This document shows, in pieces, positions 1-10,359 of a stretch of 64,000 bases of DNA. The notes beneath the pieces were generated by a model, which was not told the DNA's origin, did not search any database, and saw nothing but the letters and a program-made list of their open reading frames with translations. Source of the stretch: Trichuris trichiura (Eukaryota; Nematoda; Enoplea; Trichinellida; Trichuridae); contig JBAJFE010000018.1 of the NCBI GenBank assembly GCA_037903355.1, positions 248,001 through 312,000 of the forward strand, in the 5' to 3' direction. A program made the position numbers and the translations under genes. Each line of letters starts with the position of its first letter. The stretch's first letter is position 1.

Positions 1-3000
1 TTGCTGTCATCCGGAGAATAAGTAGGCGCACTTGTCCGCAAAAGATTTTTTTACGGACGTCTGATTTATAGGCCGGCGCCGGCGAACGAGGATGAAATGA
101 TGGTTGCCATTTTCGAGTACATCGATAGATTGTTTAACATCATTCGTCCCCGCCGCTTGCTCTACATGGCTATCGATGGTGTAGCTCCACGCGCTAAGAT
201 GAATCAGCAGCGTTCTCGTCGCTTTAGAGCATCGAAAGAGGCTGAGGAGAAGGAAATTTTGATCAAAACTCGCCGTCAAGAAATGGAGCTTCAAGGAATT
301 CCATTACCTCCTGTAGACGAAAATGCTGAGCATTTCGACTCGAACTGCATCACTCCTGTAAGCCTACATATTTACTAGTTTAATTATCCGCCTTGGATTG
401 TCTATTAGGGAACGCCATTTATGAGTCGTCTAGCAGAATGCCTTCGTTACTACATTAACGACCGCTTGAGCAGCAACCCTGCTTGGAAAGACGTGGCAGT
501 CATATTATCGGATGCCAGCGTTCCTGGAGAAGGTGAACACAAAATAATGGATTTTATTCGTCGTCAACGTGCCAGTCCCAGCTACGACCCAAATTTGCAG
601 CACGTCATATGCGGAGCCGATGGTACCTATATTTCGTTTTCTTGCATAATCCTTTTGAAAAGAAAAACCGTACTTGATCTCCAGCCGACCTGATTATGCT
701 TGGATTGGCAACACATGAACCTAATTTCACTATTATTCGGGAAGAGTTTATTCCAAATAGGCCTAGACCATGCGAAATATGCCACGGATACGGTAGGATG
801 TTCTTGTCTTATCGAAGCATGCTATCATGCGCGAACAACTTCCTTAGGGCATACCGTTGAAGAATGCGAAGGTTTATCGGGCTTGCAAGATGAGGTACGC
901 TTGCATGCAAGGATTGTTCGTATTGTTTGGTAAGTTAGCATTTTAAGAGCGAAAGCCAAATGCCCCTAATGGATACGACGTTTATTTTCATACGGTTATC
1001 CATTCTCAGGGAATATTTAAAACGGGATCTTCAAATTCCCAATCTGCCCTTTCAGTACGACTTTGAGGTTTGGCTCGCTGTCTTAGGTTCGCTTAAAACG
1101 CTGTGTGATCTTCATTTGTTTTGCGACAGAGAGTTGTTGACGATTGGGTTTTCATGTGCTTCTTCGTCGGAAATGATTTTCTGCCGCATTTACCCTCTTT
1201 AGAAATTCGGTAGGTGTCAGATCACTTTTCGCTTTGTATTTTCCAATTTTAGCGAAGGAGCAATCGATCGACTGATTAAGCTGTACAAAGAATGCGTCTA
1301 CAAGACGGGGGTAATCCGTCGTATTTTTTGTTTAAAATTAAGGACCGAACACCCTTAACGAGCAAATCTTTAGGGCTACCTTACGAAGCATGGATATTTA
1401 AATCTCGCCAGGGTGCAAGTGATCCTGAATGGTAGGATAGTTAGTATAGCCTTTTCCGGTTGCATTGTACGCTTGCAGAGCTGGGCGCCGTTGAAGACGA
1501 AATCTTTCGACATCGCCAACAGAACGAGGCAAGTGTTCCGTACTCGAGATGCGAACTTGTTTTTTTTTCAAAAATATAATTCTACTTCAGTTAGACCGAG
1601 CTCGCAGGGTGAAGAGCCGTCGTTTGCGAGAGCGTGCTCGAATGGTTCCCGCCTACATTCCGACAAACAGCTTTGCGCCAAATGTTTGCTCCTTTTTCGG
1701 GTTGCCCGAAGTTCTACCGTACGCATAAATGATTTTCAGGTACCTTCTCTTCCCGCTGCGCCAGTAAAAATGGCCCGGGAAGTCGCTCGCGAAATGCGCA
1801 TTTACAACATGTCTTGCGAGACTTCGCGTTTCGGCTCGCGGAACTTCGTAAGCCCTTACTTTTGTTTTGCCTCTTGCCGCCAAGTTATCCTACAGGTGGA
1901 AAATACCATCGTTGAAGCAAGGGTGAGCAAACCTGTTCCAACCGAAGTCGAGGACGAGGAACCTGGAGCAAACGACGAGATTAGGCAAATTTCGCTGGCT
2001 TGTCACTCCAAACGTTAAACCATGTATTCTTTAGACTCTGGGAAAGTGGTTGGAAGGAACGTTACTTTTTATCCAAAATGCAGGCAGGTGCCGAAGAGCC
2101 TCTGTTCCGATCTCGCGTTGCTTTCCATTACGTCGAGGGACTCTGTTGGGTCCTTCGTTACTATTATCAGGTTTGCATTTTTTTAAAAAACTTTTGCTTC
2201 TTGCCGTCAGTCCTATCCTTTCAGGGATGCGCTAGCTGGAATTGGTTTTATCCGTTCCACTATTCGCCCTTTGCTTCCGACTTTGTCAATATAGGCGATA
2301 TGAAGATTGTATTTCCGGAAGATACAAAGCCTACACCTCCATTTGAACAATTAATGAGCGTTTTTCCTCCGGCCAGTAGAATGCACCTACCACCTTCGTG
2401 GGGCGAACTAATGATCAAGCCGGTTTGAAGGCTTCAAGTTCAGTTTGATCGATTAATTATTTCTGTCTTAGAATTCGCCTATTATTGACTTTTATCCCAC
2501 CGATTTTAAAGTCGACTTAAATGGAAAGAGATTCGCGTGGCAGGGAGTTGCTCTGTTGCCTTTCGTTGACGCGCAAAGGTTAAAGGAAACGTTGGTTAGC
2601 GTTTACCCTGATCTGTCGGCGGAAGAAAGTATTTTCCTTCCCGCTCATCAAAGTGGTGCATTTGTTTCAACTTTTTCCTTCCAGGAAAACGCAACTCCGA
2701 AGGCAATGACGTCTTGTTCGTCTCCTCGGGTCATCAGGTTCATTCTTTCATTAAGACGTTGTACGAAGATGCCCCAAATTCAAAAAAGGTATTTAATTTC
2801 GGTCGTTAGGGAAATTTATGCTATATTTTTTCAGTGGATTCAAGTGGATCAATCGCTTTTTCATGGTATGTCCTTGGAGATCAGTAGCGATCCGCTCACG
2901 GTTCCGTTTGGCGGGTGAGACAAATTGTTTTTGTTTATTTTGTCTCCTTTAACAAATTTCGCCATTTTTAGGGTACTGATCAGTCCGATAAGTATCTGCC

Positions 3001-4043
3001 CTGATATCAGAAATGTTAAGGCCACCAGGTGCTTAAATGAATTTATTACTCTCATCTTAGCCAATATTATTATGCTTATAGTTGCTTGATGCTGAACCCG
3101 CAATATCCCAAGGGATTTCTGTTCCCTTCTAAGATGCTCGACGGCGCTAAGTATTTTTTAAAAATATTTTTATTAATATCATGCTTTGATTTTTCGTCTG
3201 TGATTTAGGGAACCTCTGTGCGTATTGAAACCTCAAGATTGGAATGAAAAAACTGATGGTCGCTTCTGGCCCACAATTGGCTTCACAAGAGGTGCACGCA
3301 GAGTGAGCCTATCAGCGGTTGGTCACAGACTTTTAGCGTAATGCAACAAAGTAGTCGTTTTAATAATTACTTTTTTGTTGTACGCCTATTTTAGGACTTC
3401 GTTGAGAAGCTCAAATAGTAGTTTGGGCGTTGCGCGGGTTGCGGAAAGCTCCCAGTATAGTTGCCGACGTGGAAGCAGCTTTGGGCCAAATCAATATATA
3501 TCTGAGCGCGGTTATAGCAACAGGCAGTTTATCCGTCCTAGCCAGCATAGATCCGAACATTATTCTGCTAACAAACAGTCTAGCCAGCATGGCAATCGAC
3601 CATATGAACAATACACTAGAGAACAAAGTGTCAATCGTCAATCGTACAGCAATGAATATTGTATTGCCATCAGCACTGATATAATGGGCTTTTGAGGTGA
3701 ATAATTTTCAGATCCTTTTTCATCAGAAAATATTGGTAGAAACGTAATGCCGCCACCCTCGCGTAATGTGCAGTACGAACGAGAGTCCTACAATGCGGTT
3801 GGAAGGCACATTTTTCCTGCCTATGGTAACTATGCTGGTACTCCTTACCCGCACCGTCAGCCTTATCAACGTGAGCAGCAACAGCAACAGCAGCAGCGTT
3901 CACCGTACGGATACCAACCGCAGTACTCTTCAGCACCTCATTCAGGAAGTTCTCAACATGAGAAAAGGCAATCTGATCCGCGATTCTATGGCCGCCATTC
4001 TTCCAGAAACAATGGTCACCAAGACAAGTCACGAAGACGGTGA
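1..4043 (+). CDS. XRN2: 5'-3' exoribonuclease 2 (XRN2), 5'-truncated by window edge
   Basis: Nuclear 5'-3' exoribonuclease acting in torpedo termination and RNA decay. Exons read in phase: 1-21, 72-357, 409-622, 685-792, 848-894, 948-1067, 1130-1209, 1253-1310, 1374-1431, 1479-1528, 1591-1683, 1740-1847, 1896-1984, 2035-2170, 2225-2422, 2472-2628, 2685-2788, 2835-2914, 2972-3028, 3082-3150, 3209-3337, 3395-3660, 3712-4043. Near-universal XRN blocks are visible: [24 protein letters not shown]-like [16 protein letters not shown], the CxxC...GHTVEEC zinc knuckle typical of XRN2 rather than XRN1, [20 protein letters not shown], and [18 protein letters not shown]. The C-terminus is rich in Gln, Tyr, Ser and Arg with a Q8 run near 3880. 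Introns are 44-66 bp; two have GC instead of GT donors (1529 and 1985). The first exons, encoding the N-terminus, are outside the window. Identity is near certain; the boundaries of exons 11, 12 and 21 are the least sure. Confidence 0.95.
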
Positions 4044-5092
4044 TGAAAACATGACGGCGTCTTTTCTTGTCTGTTATTTTTTTGCTTAAAAAAATATATA
4101 TGTTAATACTAAGATCAATACGTGTTTATATTGTGTGATTAATCTGCTTTATAACCTTCCTTTTTTGACACGTTAAAGTTGTAAATGCAAGACTGATTTT
4201 CCGTTTAATTGTTTTCTTGATTTAACGCCAATATTCAGCAATTGCATTGGGTTTGTTCGAATTACTACCTTCTTCCGAACGTTCGGTTCGGGTAATCCGT
4301 TCCGTTGTTGCGTCGTTGTTTTTTAGTTTATGTTTTTCTGCGTTTGACCAAATATATGCTATTACTAGTATACTGCTATTTTGGCTAACAATATCGGTCA
4401 TTGCACTTTCCGACCAAGCTATCTGTCGGAACTAGGAGATACTCGGAATGTGAAATTCTTAGGGCCAAAGTAGAAATGCAAAACATTTTGATTTTTACTG
4501 CACCGATTTTAAAGTCGATTTAAATGGAAAGAGATTCTGCGCTTTGACGAGGAAGAAATAAATTTTAAAAAGAGCAGTTTTTTGGAATTGCGGCCTCCAG
4601 CAGTTATGCAGAGGGAATGTTCGATTTATCTGGACCGCTTGCAGCAGCGGGAGAGCGGAATATCAAAAAAATGCTCTTTGAAGAACCGGCCTACAGTAGC
4701 TGAAAGAAAAGCAAGTAGTTGTATTTCGAAAATTACACCGCGGTCATTTCCTGCGCAGCCGACATATCCGTTAGTTACGCAGCGGTTAGCGGAGCGAGGA
4801 TATGCTCCTGTCAAGCGTTCATGTGCCCGTTTTACTTCGCGTACACTTCACCCAAAACGATATGGAAAATGCTGCGCGGGAAGCTGCTTTTCCTTCTTTG
4901 AAAATCCGAAATAGCGCTGCTGGATGAGAAAAGGCTTCAGTAAGCGATGGGCAGTTTCCCTAGCTCCCTTCTATTAAAGCCGGTCTTTTATGCCCTGGGG
5001 GCATGTAGACGAATCATTAACGGCGCATTACGAAACATCTATAGTTACACAAGGATATGTTGTTTTATTATGCGCGGCTGTCAGGATAGAGA
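4044..5092. other. XRN2 3' flank without a recognised gene
   Basis: Begins with the presumed XRN2 3' UTR, which has an A/T-rich stretch near 4086-4103 but no canonical AATAAA close to the stop. Apart from the XRN2 exon fragment (separate entry) there is one moderately long open frame (4582-4914, 110 codons) that overlaps equally plausible open stretches in other frames on both strands. I recognise no family in it and treat it as unproven, possibly decayed coding sequence. Confidence 0.5.
4488..4538 (+). repeat. Duplicated fragment of XRN2 exon 16
   Basis: About 51 bp here match XRN2 at 2486-2535 with only a handful of differences, including a 19-base exact run starting CACCGATTTTAAAGTCGA. 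The source encodes the [16 protein letters not shown] stretch of XRN2. Similarity stops abruptly on both sides. It lies 445 bp downstream of the XRN2 stop and in the same orientation, so it is a local DNA-level duplication and not an exon in use. Confidence 0.8.
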
Positions 5093-5345
5093 CAAGATCT
5101 CGAATAGGTCGAGAATGCACTGTAGAGTTCAGCTGCATGGCGTTCCGGACTGACATCTTAGAAAAATTCTGTAAATGTGGAAAAAATAAAATCGACGAAC
5201 AGTGCTTCAAAATCATTGGCCTAAAAAGGAAAACCAGTATAATAACGTCCCTATTCAAATACATTCGTCATCTAGAAGACGCCAATGCGCAACAGCCACA
5301 AAGCCACTTTTTGGAATACATTTTCGATTTATTCGGGATTCATTA
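5093..5345. repeat. Short dispersed fold-back (MITE-like) repeat, copy 1
   Basis: This stretch aligns along its length with 34636-34895 in a WDR33 intron. Shared blocks include CGAATA...AGAATGC(A/C)CTGTA near the left end, ACCAGTATAATAACG and ACTATTCAAATAC in the middle, and TTATTCGGGATT at the right end. In the second copy the two ends are inverted versions of each other (CCCGAATAAG ... CTTATTCGGG), so the unit looks like a small non-autonomous terminal-inverted-repeat element. No coding capacity is seen. Confidence 0.6.
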
Positions 5346-6313
5346 TTAGAAGACAGCTGAAATAGATGGCTGACAGAGCGGAATAGAGGATGCGAGTATT
5401 CGCCTGTGCACAAAGAAAACAAAGTAGATTCAGTGAATCCCGTAAAGGGCGACTCTTTGTTGACATCCGCATGTCCAGCTGAAAAACAGGCTCGACGCAA
5501 GCAAACGTTGTCCAAGGCACAATGCTCGTTAGGGCATTTACCTTACGGGAAACCCTGAAAAATTTAGTCTTTTGATGACATCATAGTTATGTATTAGAAT
5601 GCATTAGAGGAAATGTTCCATCTCGCAATGCTGGTAGAAGAAATTTGCATATAAACTGGAACGCTACTGCGACACCCTGCATATATGGCACGTCTTCATT
5701 GTGCATACAGGCTATTATTAGACCAGCACAGAAATATTGTCGGTTCTGTTATTTCAAACTTTGATAGCTATTTTAAGTGAAGTTTTGTCTAACCGTGCTT
5801 AGATCTAGAAAATCAACATCATTCCACTCTCGAATCTACGATTCGTCCTTTGATCGTCCATGGCGGGAGGGTACCTGAACCGGCGGCATCAAGTCTGTGC
5901 CAATGTTGAAGCATACAAAATGCAAATTTTTAAAATTTTCGTCTCGTAGATGTACAACGCGCAGCAATCACATCTTACTTCATAAACTGCCCCTAACTTC
6001 TTGTCGAAAAAAATTTTGGCTATGCTACACTTAGTGATCGACTAAGTTGAATACTACTTTTTCAGGCTAGAAAGTGTGAATCTGCCGGCCAGCATGCCAA
6101 TACCATTCATGGATACCTTTCAAATAACGAATCACAATTACTGCACTCCTTTGAAGAGAAATACTAATTTGTTAACTTTTCCCACCATTTAACCTTCGTC
6201 TTATTTCGGAATTGTCAACTTATGTTGTAGGAAGGTAATTTTCAGCCACCGAGAGGTAACTTGACATTGTGCTGTACTGTATTAATAAAACGCGACTAAA
6301 AGGTGTTTTCCGT
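5346..6313. other. Gene-free stretch
   Basis: A/T-rich intergenic sequence. No open frame with recognisable protein similarity, no RNA gene and no clear repeat was seen. Confidence 0.5.
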
Positions 6314-8346
6314 CGAAGTTAAATACCAGGAAATTAGCATAGCGTGGGGCAGTACATAGTTTATACCTAAACCTTCTCAGTTAAAGCCTCTGTGGACTCG
6401 CCTTAGTCTAGCACATTCAATAATGTCAGCCGAAGAGCAGTACCATACGTTACCTTTTAACCTCTCTCTCTCTCCGCAGGTTGTCGCTCACAGCGCTGTT
6501 AATACAGCAGGAAAACAAAACCGTTCTCTTACTTTTAATCTTATTAGGAAACAACAGTAACAGAAAACGTATGGTTTCTACTGCAGGTAAATAGTTTTGC
6601 CTTTTCGAAGATGCGGGTTATAGCGAGAGCGAGCGAAGAGTACACTTTCTTCATGGTCAGGGCATCTTCACTGCTTTTGCTTTCTTGAAATGGGAAAATA
6701 ATCATTCAAATTTTTTTGCACCATAAGATGTACTATACCTCAGAAGCCTTTCCACCGGCAGGCTTTTTAGCCACTTTTCTTTCGCTGCCACTAACATTCG
6801 GGCGTTCATTTGGGTTCTGCTTTGCAGATGCATTACCGGTTTTTTCTTTTACTTGTTTCCGTAAATTTTTCGTTTCTCCAGGTTTCTTTTCTTCCCCAGC
6901 CAAAAGATTTTCCCATTTACCCTAAGTATACACATTCACAACACGAATGAATCAACTTAAGTCAATTAAATGTACCTTACTGGAGGTCCCATCGTTGCTT
7001 CGTACCTTCAATATACTTTTGATTTTAAAACTACGAAGGTAGTACCGGGGGACGTGCAACTGCGACGGACTGTCCGCAAACCTTACCCGTTTGCGGGGCA
7101 AATCCTGCAAAATCTGCAACTCAGCAATCAGCCAAATCAACCCTATGTCTGTTTGCTGCATTATGAAAAAGCCTACTTTGATCGTACAGTTTTCACTATA
7201 TCTGCAAACTCGCAATCCACACAATTATATTTGAGTCATTGACATTTTACGAAACAGCAAAAGCACCATACTTTGCCCTAACAAAGAAGCAAAGCGCCAG
7301 TGCCGCCTTCATTTTATTTTTTCGAAGTCAGTTTTGTTCCGGTAAAAGTTGAAAATGAAAAAAAAGAGAACAACGGTCTGTCTTTGAACTTTTAAACGCG
7401 CTTTCTTAGAAAGCATTGGTGAACAACATAGGACATCATCAAACTTTTTCTTATTTTATACTTAATTCAAAAATGCCGGGAATTAACTGCATTCATATTA
7501 ACATTAGAATCTACGATGTGACGAAGAATATACGGCAAGTTAATTGTCAGAAATAGTCAACTGTCCTATATTAACCATTCTAAAAAAGGAAACTTAAAAC
7601 AACCAATAAGAAAGTACATTTTTCCATTTTTAACAATCGGCTCTATCAGCGGAACGCCGACCGCACGAGTAGTTAAAAGTAGATTATAGGCAGGAACGTC
7701 AACGCCGGCGAGAACTTCTGCTTTCGAGGAGTTTAAGAGTGATTTTTATGAAAGCGTCAAAAATAAGTATTTTCTTTACCTGGGTCGATCCCGCTACACT
7801 CTTAATGCAGGAAACGTACGATTAGAATCGACCGAGAAGCGCTAACCGATAAAGACAAACTATTTGAAAAGCGTGGGCGGCATCTGCCCACTAAAACGCT
7901 TTAACGAGAGCAAGCTTACTTAAAAGGAATTTGTATGCCTAAAAAAGCTGGAGTAAGCTCCAAACGCAGAGCATACTACTAGTTAACGTGCAGCGGATAA
8001 ACGAATACTACAGTTTACCTGTTCTTGCCGAGAAGTAGTTGGTTCATTGGTTTCAGTCGGGAACTCGCTCGTGGTGGGAGAACTCATCGCAATTCACTGT
8101 GGCAATAACAATGCGAATGGCAGTAGCTTAAGATAACTCAGCCTCTGTACATAGTTTTAAAGTGTCATTTGTTTTAAAGCCGTTTTGTTAAAATAAATAC
8201 CGTCAAGCGAAGCGGTAGTCAACCTGAATGATGAGCAGGTTCGCTGTACAGTTAAATGCGAGGAAATTAGCATAGCGTGCGCCAGTACATAGTTTATACC
8301 TAAACCTTCTCAGTCAAAGCTTCCGTGGACTCGGTTTAGTGTAGGA
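6314..8346. repeat. Gene-carrying repeat unit, copy A
   Basis: The unit is a 1.73-kb internal region (6412-8140) flanked by direct repeats. The right repeat is complete (8141-8346, 206 bp); the left one survives only as its last ~98 bp (6314-6411). The direct repeat starts near GCCTCTGTACATAG and ends near CTTTAGTGTAGGA. Copy B at 18492-20998 has the same order with a complete left repeat and a partial right one. Flanking-type internal sequence (for example 7290-7560 against 20040-20300) is about 96% identical by eye. The layout resembles an LTR pair around an internal region, but I see no primer-binding site, polypurine tract or element-encoded polymerase. The only coding sequence is the antisense gene described separately. 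Confidence 0.7.
6657..8087 (-). CDS. Multi-exon gene with RVxF-like motif, repeat copy A
   Basis: I do not recognise this protein. Supported exons on the minus strand: first exon 8087-8019 (starts MSSPTTSEF, ends CAG|GTAAAC), a middle exon about 7104-6976 containing RKRVRFADSPSQL, then 6921-6739 (61 codons, Lys-rich, starts GKWENLL) and 6683-6657 (KAKAVKMP stop). Donors and acceptors (GTACAT...TTAG, GTATAG...TCAAG) agree in phase between the last three exons, and the same structure exists in copy B. One or more short exons between 8018 and 7105 are not resolved. The [RK]RVxF pattern is the type used by protein-phosphatase-1 docking proteins; this is a motif resemblance only. The 61-codon exon keeps its length and frame in both copies but differs at 29 codons in amino acid. 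Confidence 0.55.
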
Positions 8347-8546
8347 CAGCCATTCTCAACGGGGGCCTGGGTACTCCAGGGGGGCTGAGAGGGTGCCAGG
8401 GGGGCCGAAATCAAAAATTTTTCAGAGTGGGCGCCCGGAGGCCGTCAAGGGGGGCCGAGAGGCCTTATCGAGACAAGCGTACTTGGGTTGACCGGCACGG
8501 TGAGACAAGCGTACTTAGGTAGACCGGCACCCAAATAACAGGCACT
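8347..8546. mobile_element. Truncated hAT-type MITE in right repeat of copy A
   Basis: Starts CAGCCATTCTCAAC directly after the GTGTAGGA of the 206-bp repeat, exactly where the intact MITE of copy B begins (18698). It is very G-rich and contains a 32-bp tandem duplication (8470-8533, starting GAGACAAGCGTACTT). The 3' half and right terminus are missing: at 8547 sequence jumps into a ~30-bp piece matching the unit's internal region (CTTTTAATCTTATTAGGAAA). Confidence 0.6.
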
Positions 8547-9300
8547 TTTAATCTTATTAGGAAACAACAGTCACTTTTAAAAGCATTTCTAAAAATTAGA
8601 ACTACGAAATGCCGTCAGAAAAAATTTTTACGCGCTTCGGACTCTTCAAAGATAAAGAAATCACACTGACTGCAGCCGAGTTAGACTTAACTTCCATTAA
8701 GTAGTTGGCGAAGTGGATTGATGGTTTCGTGTTGAAACATTTTGCACAGCTCAATTTTTACCAAGCAGTTGCGCATAATTCGTATCTAACTGAGAAAACT
8801 GTTGCGGGTCAATATGACCAACGAAAGCTTATCGTTATACAGTAGCTAACTGACCCTCCCTCGAATCTGTGTAATTCGGCCCCTATACACCCTAACAAAG
8901 GCAATGAAGATGTTCAACTCAGAAAGTTTCGATCGATAATGCTGCTGCTTTTATCAAAAAGTCTTCCGCTACCTGCTGGTTGAGCATTTTTTAAAACAAT
9001 ACATAAAAAGCGTTCCCAATAAAAACAAAACCAAATGCTTTTATTTACGGCGACTATGCCTTTTAGGCTACTTTGCGACTGTTCATACTTCATCAATTTA
9101 CTCGAAAGGCAAACGTGCAAATGGTGTTGGGCGGTTCGCATTTAACTGAGCGGATAAAGACAGGATTGAACGTTTCGCTTTGCCTTTTTAATGATCATTT
9201 TTTCTAACAAACAAATATACACAACAATAAAGACTACTTAGCCTAATGTGAACGAGGCTGGCGGTCGAATTCGTAAAGGAGCCTGGAAAAATTGATGGAA
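8547..9300. other. Unit remnant and decayed coding-like stretch
   Basis: 8547-8577 repeats the internal region of the gene-carrying unit (compare 6531-6561). From an ATG at 8608 a plus-strand frame reads plausibly (MPSEKIFTRFGLFKDKEI...) for about 100 codons but is broken by two TAG codons near 8701 and 8844. No family was recognised, so this may be a dead gene. The minus-strand frame at 8914-9141 is not supported by anything else. Confidence 0.4.
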
Positions 9301-9316
9301 AGCAGGCTGGCGGCGA

Positions 9317-10204
9317 TCAGCTCTCGACAATTCTTGTCCCTTTGAGCATTGCACGAACCGGTCGCAACTGTCTCTCACGCTTCTTGTCATTCCAATCGAC
9401 TTGACTTGAATAGAGCTCGAAAAGGGAATCGGTCACCCAACGTAACAGCGTGATGAACTCCTTTCGTTTATGACCGGATACTTTGGGTATTGCCTGTACG
9501 CAACACATGTAGAGGCCCCAGGAAGCGCGAGCGCAGTTCGGCTTTAATTTCAATGCCTGGCAGTAGTATAGCTTGGCTATTTCCAAATTTTCCATGCCGC
9601 CTTGAGTGCACTTTACTTCAGCGTACAGCATGTGGAATGCGTACGTGAGCGGTTTGCTTAGAATCATCTCCTCAAGGCAAAAAGCGGCCCGTGGGAAATC
9701 GAATACGCGAAGGTACAATTGACAAAGCTCCACCCAGGCCTCGTGGTCATTCATAAACTTAGATAAATGATCGCATAGCTCTTTGATTGCTTCTTGAACT
9801 TTTCCAAGAGCAACAAGACTTGCCACCTTACGCTTGTAGTTCAATGGATTTGTTGGATCCACTTTGATAAGCGTATCGTAAATGTGAATCGCCTCCAACA
9901 ACATACCGTTCGCTTCAAGATTCATTGCCTGCAAGCGAAGAAGACGCTGCCCTTTTTTGAACTTTCTTTCCAACGCGGAAAAGCAAGTAGAAGCAACGAC
10001 CATGTTGGCACAGTCAAGCGCGGCAATGTACACCTGTTCGTAGATGAGCCACTTCTCCTCGTCCAAACGGTCGATTTGTCGTTTTATGACAGCATTCCAA
10101 ATTTCAAGTACTGTCTCCGGTCGTCGGACGCCTTCTTCGCGCCATTTTTCCAACAGCAAAACCGCATTGTACAAGCTGAGTTTATCCACCATGACCGGTT
10201 CCAT
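9317..10204 (-). CDS. EMC2: ER membrane protein complex subunit 2 (TTC35)
   Basis: Single-exon gene of 295 codons plus stop, the usual length for EMC2 (about 297 residues in vertebrates). EMC2 is a cytosolic tetratricopeptide-repeat subunit of the ER membrane complex, which inserts tail-anchored and multi-pass membrane proteins. TPR-type helical repeats are visible from about residue 75 to 230 (EANGMLLEAIHIYDTLIKVDP, then NYKRKVASLVALGKVQEAI, then NDHEAWVELCQLYLRVFDF), followed by the typical YYCQALKLKPNCARASWGLY segment. The frame is open a further 50 codons upstream to an ATG at 10354, but that extension is hydrophobic and unlike the family; MEPVMVDKL at 10204 gives the family length, so I chose it. 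It is intronless while its neighbours are intron-rich. Confidence 0.93.
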   Translation of the reverse strand: MEPVMVDKLSLYNAVLLLEKWREEGVRRPETVLEIWNAVIKRQIDRLDEEKWLIYEQVYIAALDCANMVVASTCFSALERKFKKGQRLLRLQAMNLEANGMLLEAIHIYDTLIKVDPTNPLNYKRKVASLVALGKVQEAIKELCDHLSKFMNDHEAWVELCQLYLRVFDFPRAAFCLEEMILSKPLTYAFHMLYAEVKCTQGGMENLEIAKLYYCQALKLKPNCARASWGLYMCCVQAIPKVSGHKRKEFITLLRWVTDSLFELYSSQVDWNDKKRERQLRPVRAMLKGTRIVES

Positions 10205-10359
10205 TGCGACCGCGCAAAGACACCTTAAAAAGACAACCAATTGTACAACCAACTGCACGCCAAACCGACAGAAAATAAATGTCACTACGCATTTTTGTAA
10301 ATTGTTTAGCCAACATTTTAAATTTTTTAAAACAGTAAAAACAGCCACGTCCATCCGCT

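Noticed and set aside
4430..4460. GTGAAATTCTTAG resembles a piece of 18S rRNA
   Set aside because: Only about 13 bases match, and the flanks show no rRNA similarity.
10205..10354. 50-codon upstream extension of the EMC2 frame
   Set aside because: Unlike the family, and it would make the protein too long; the internal ATG gives the expected 295 residues.
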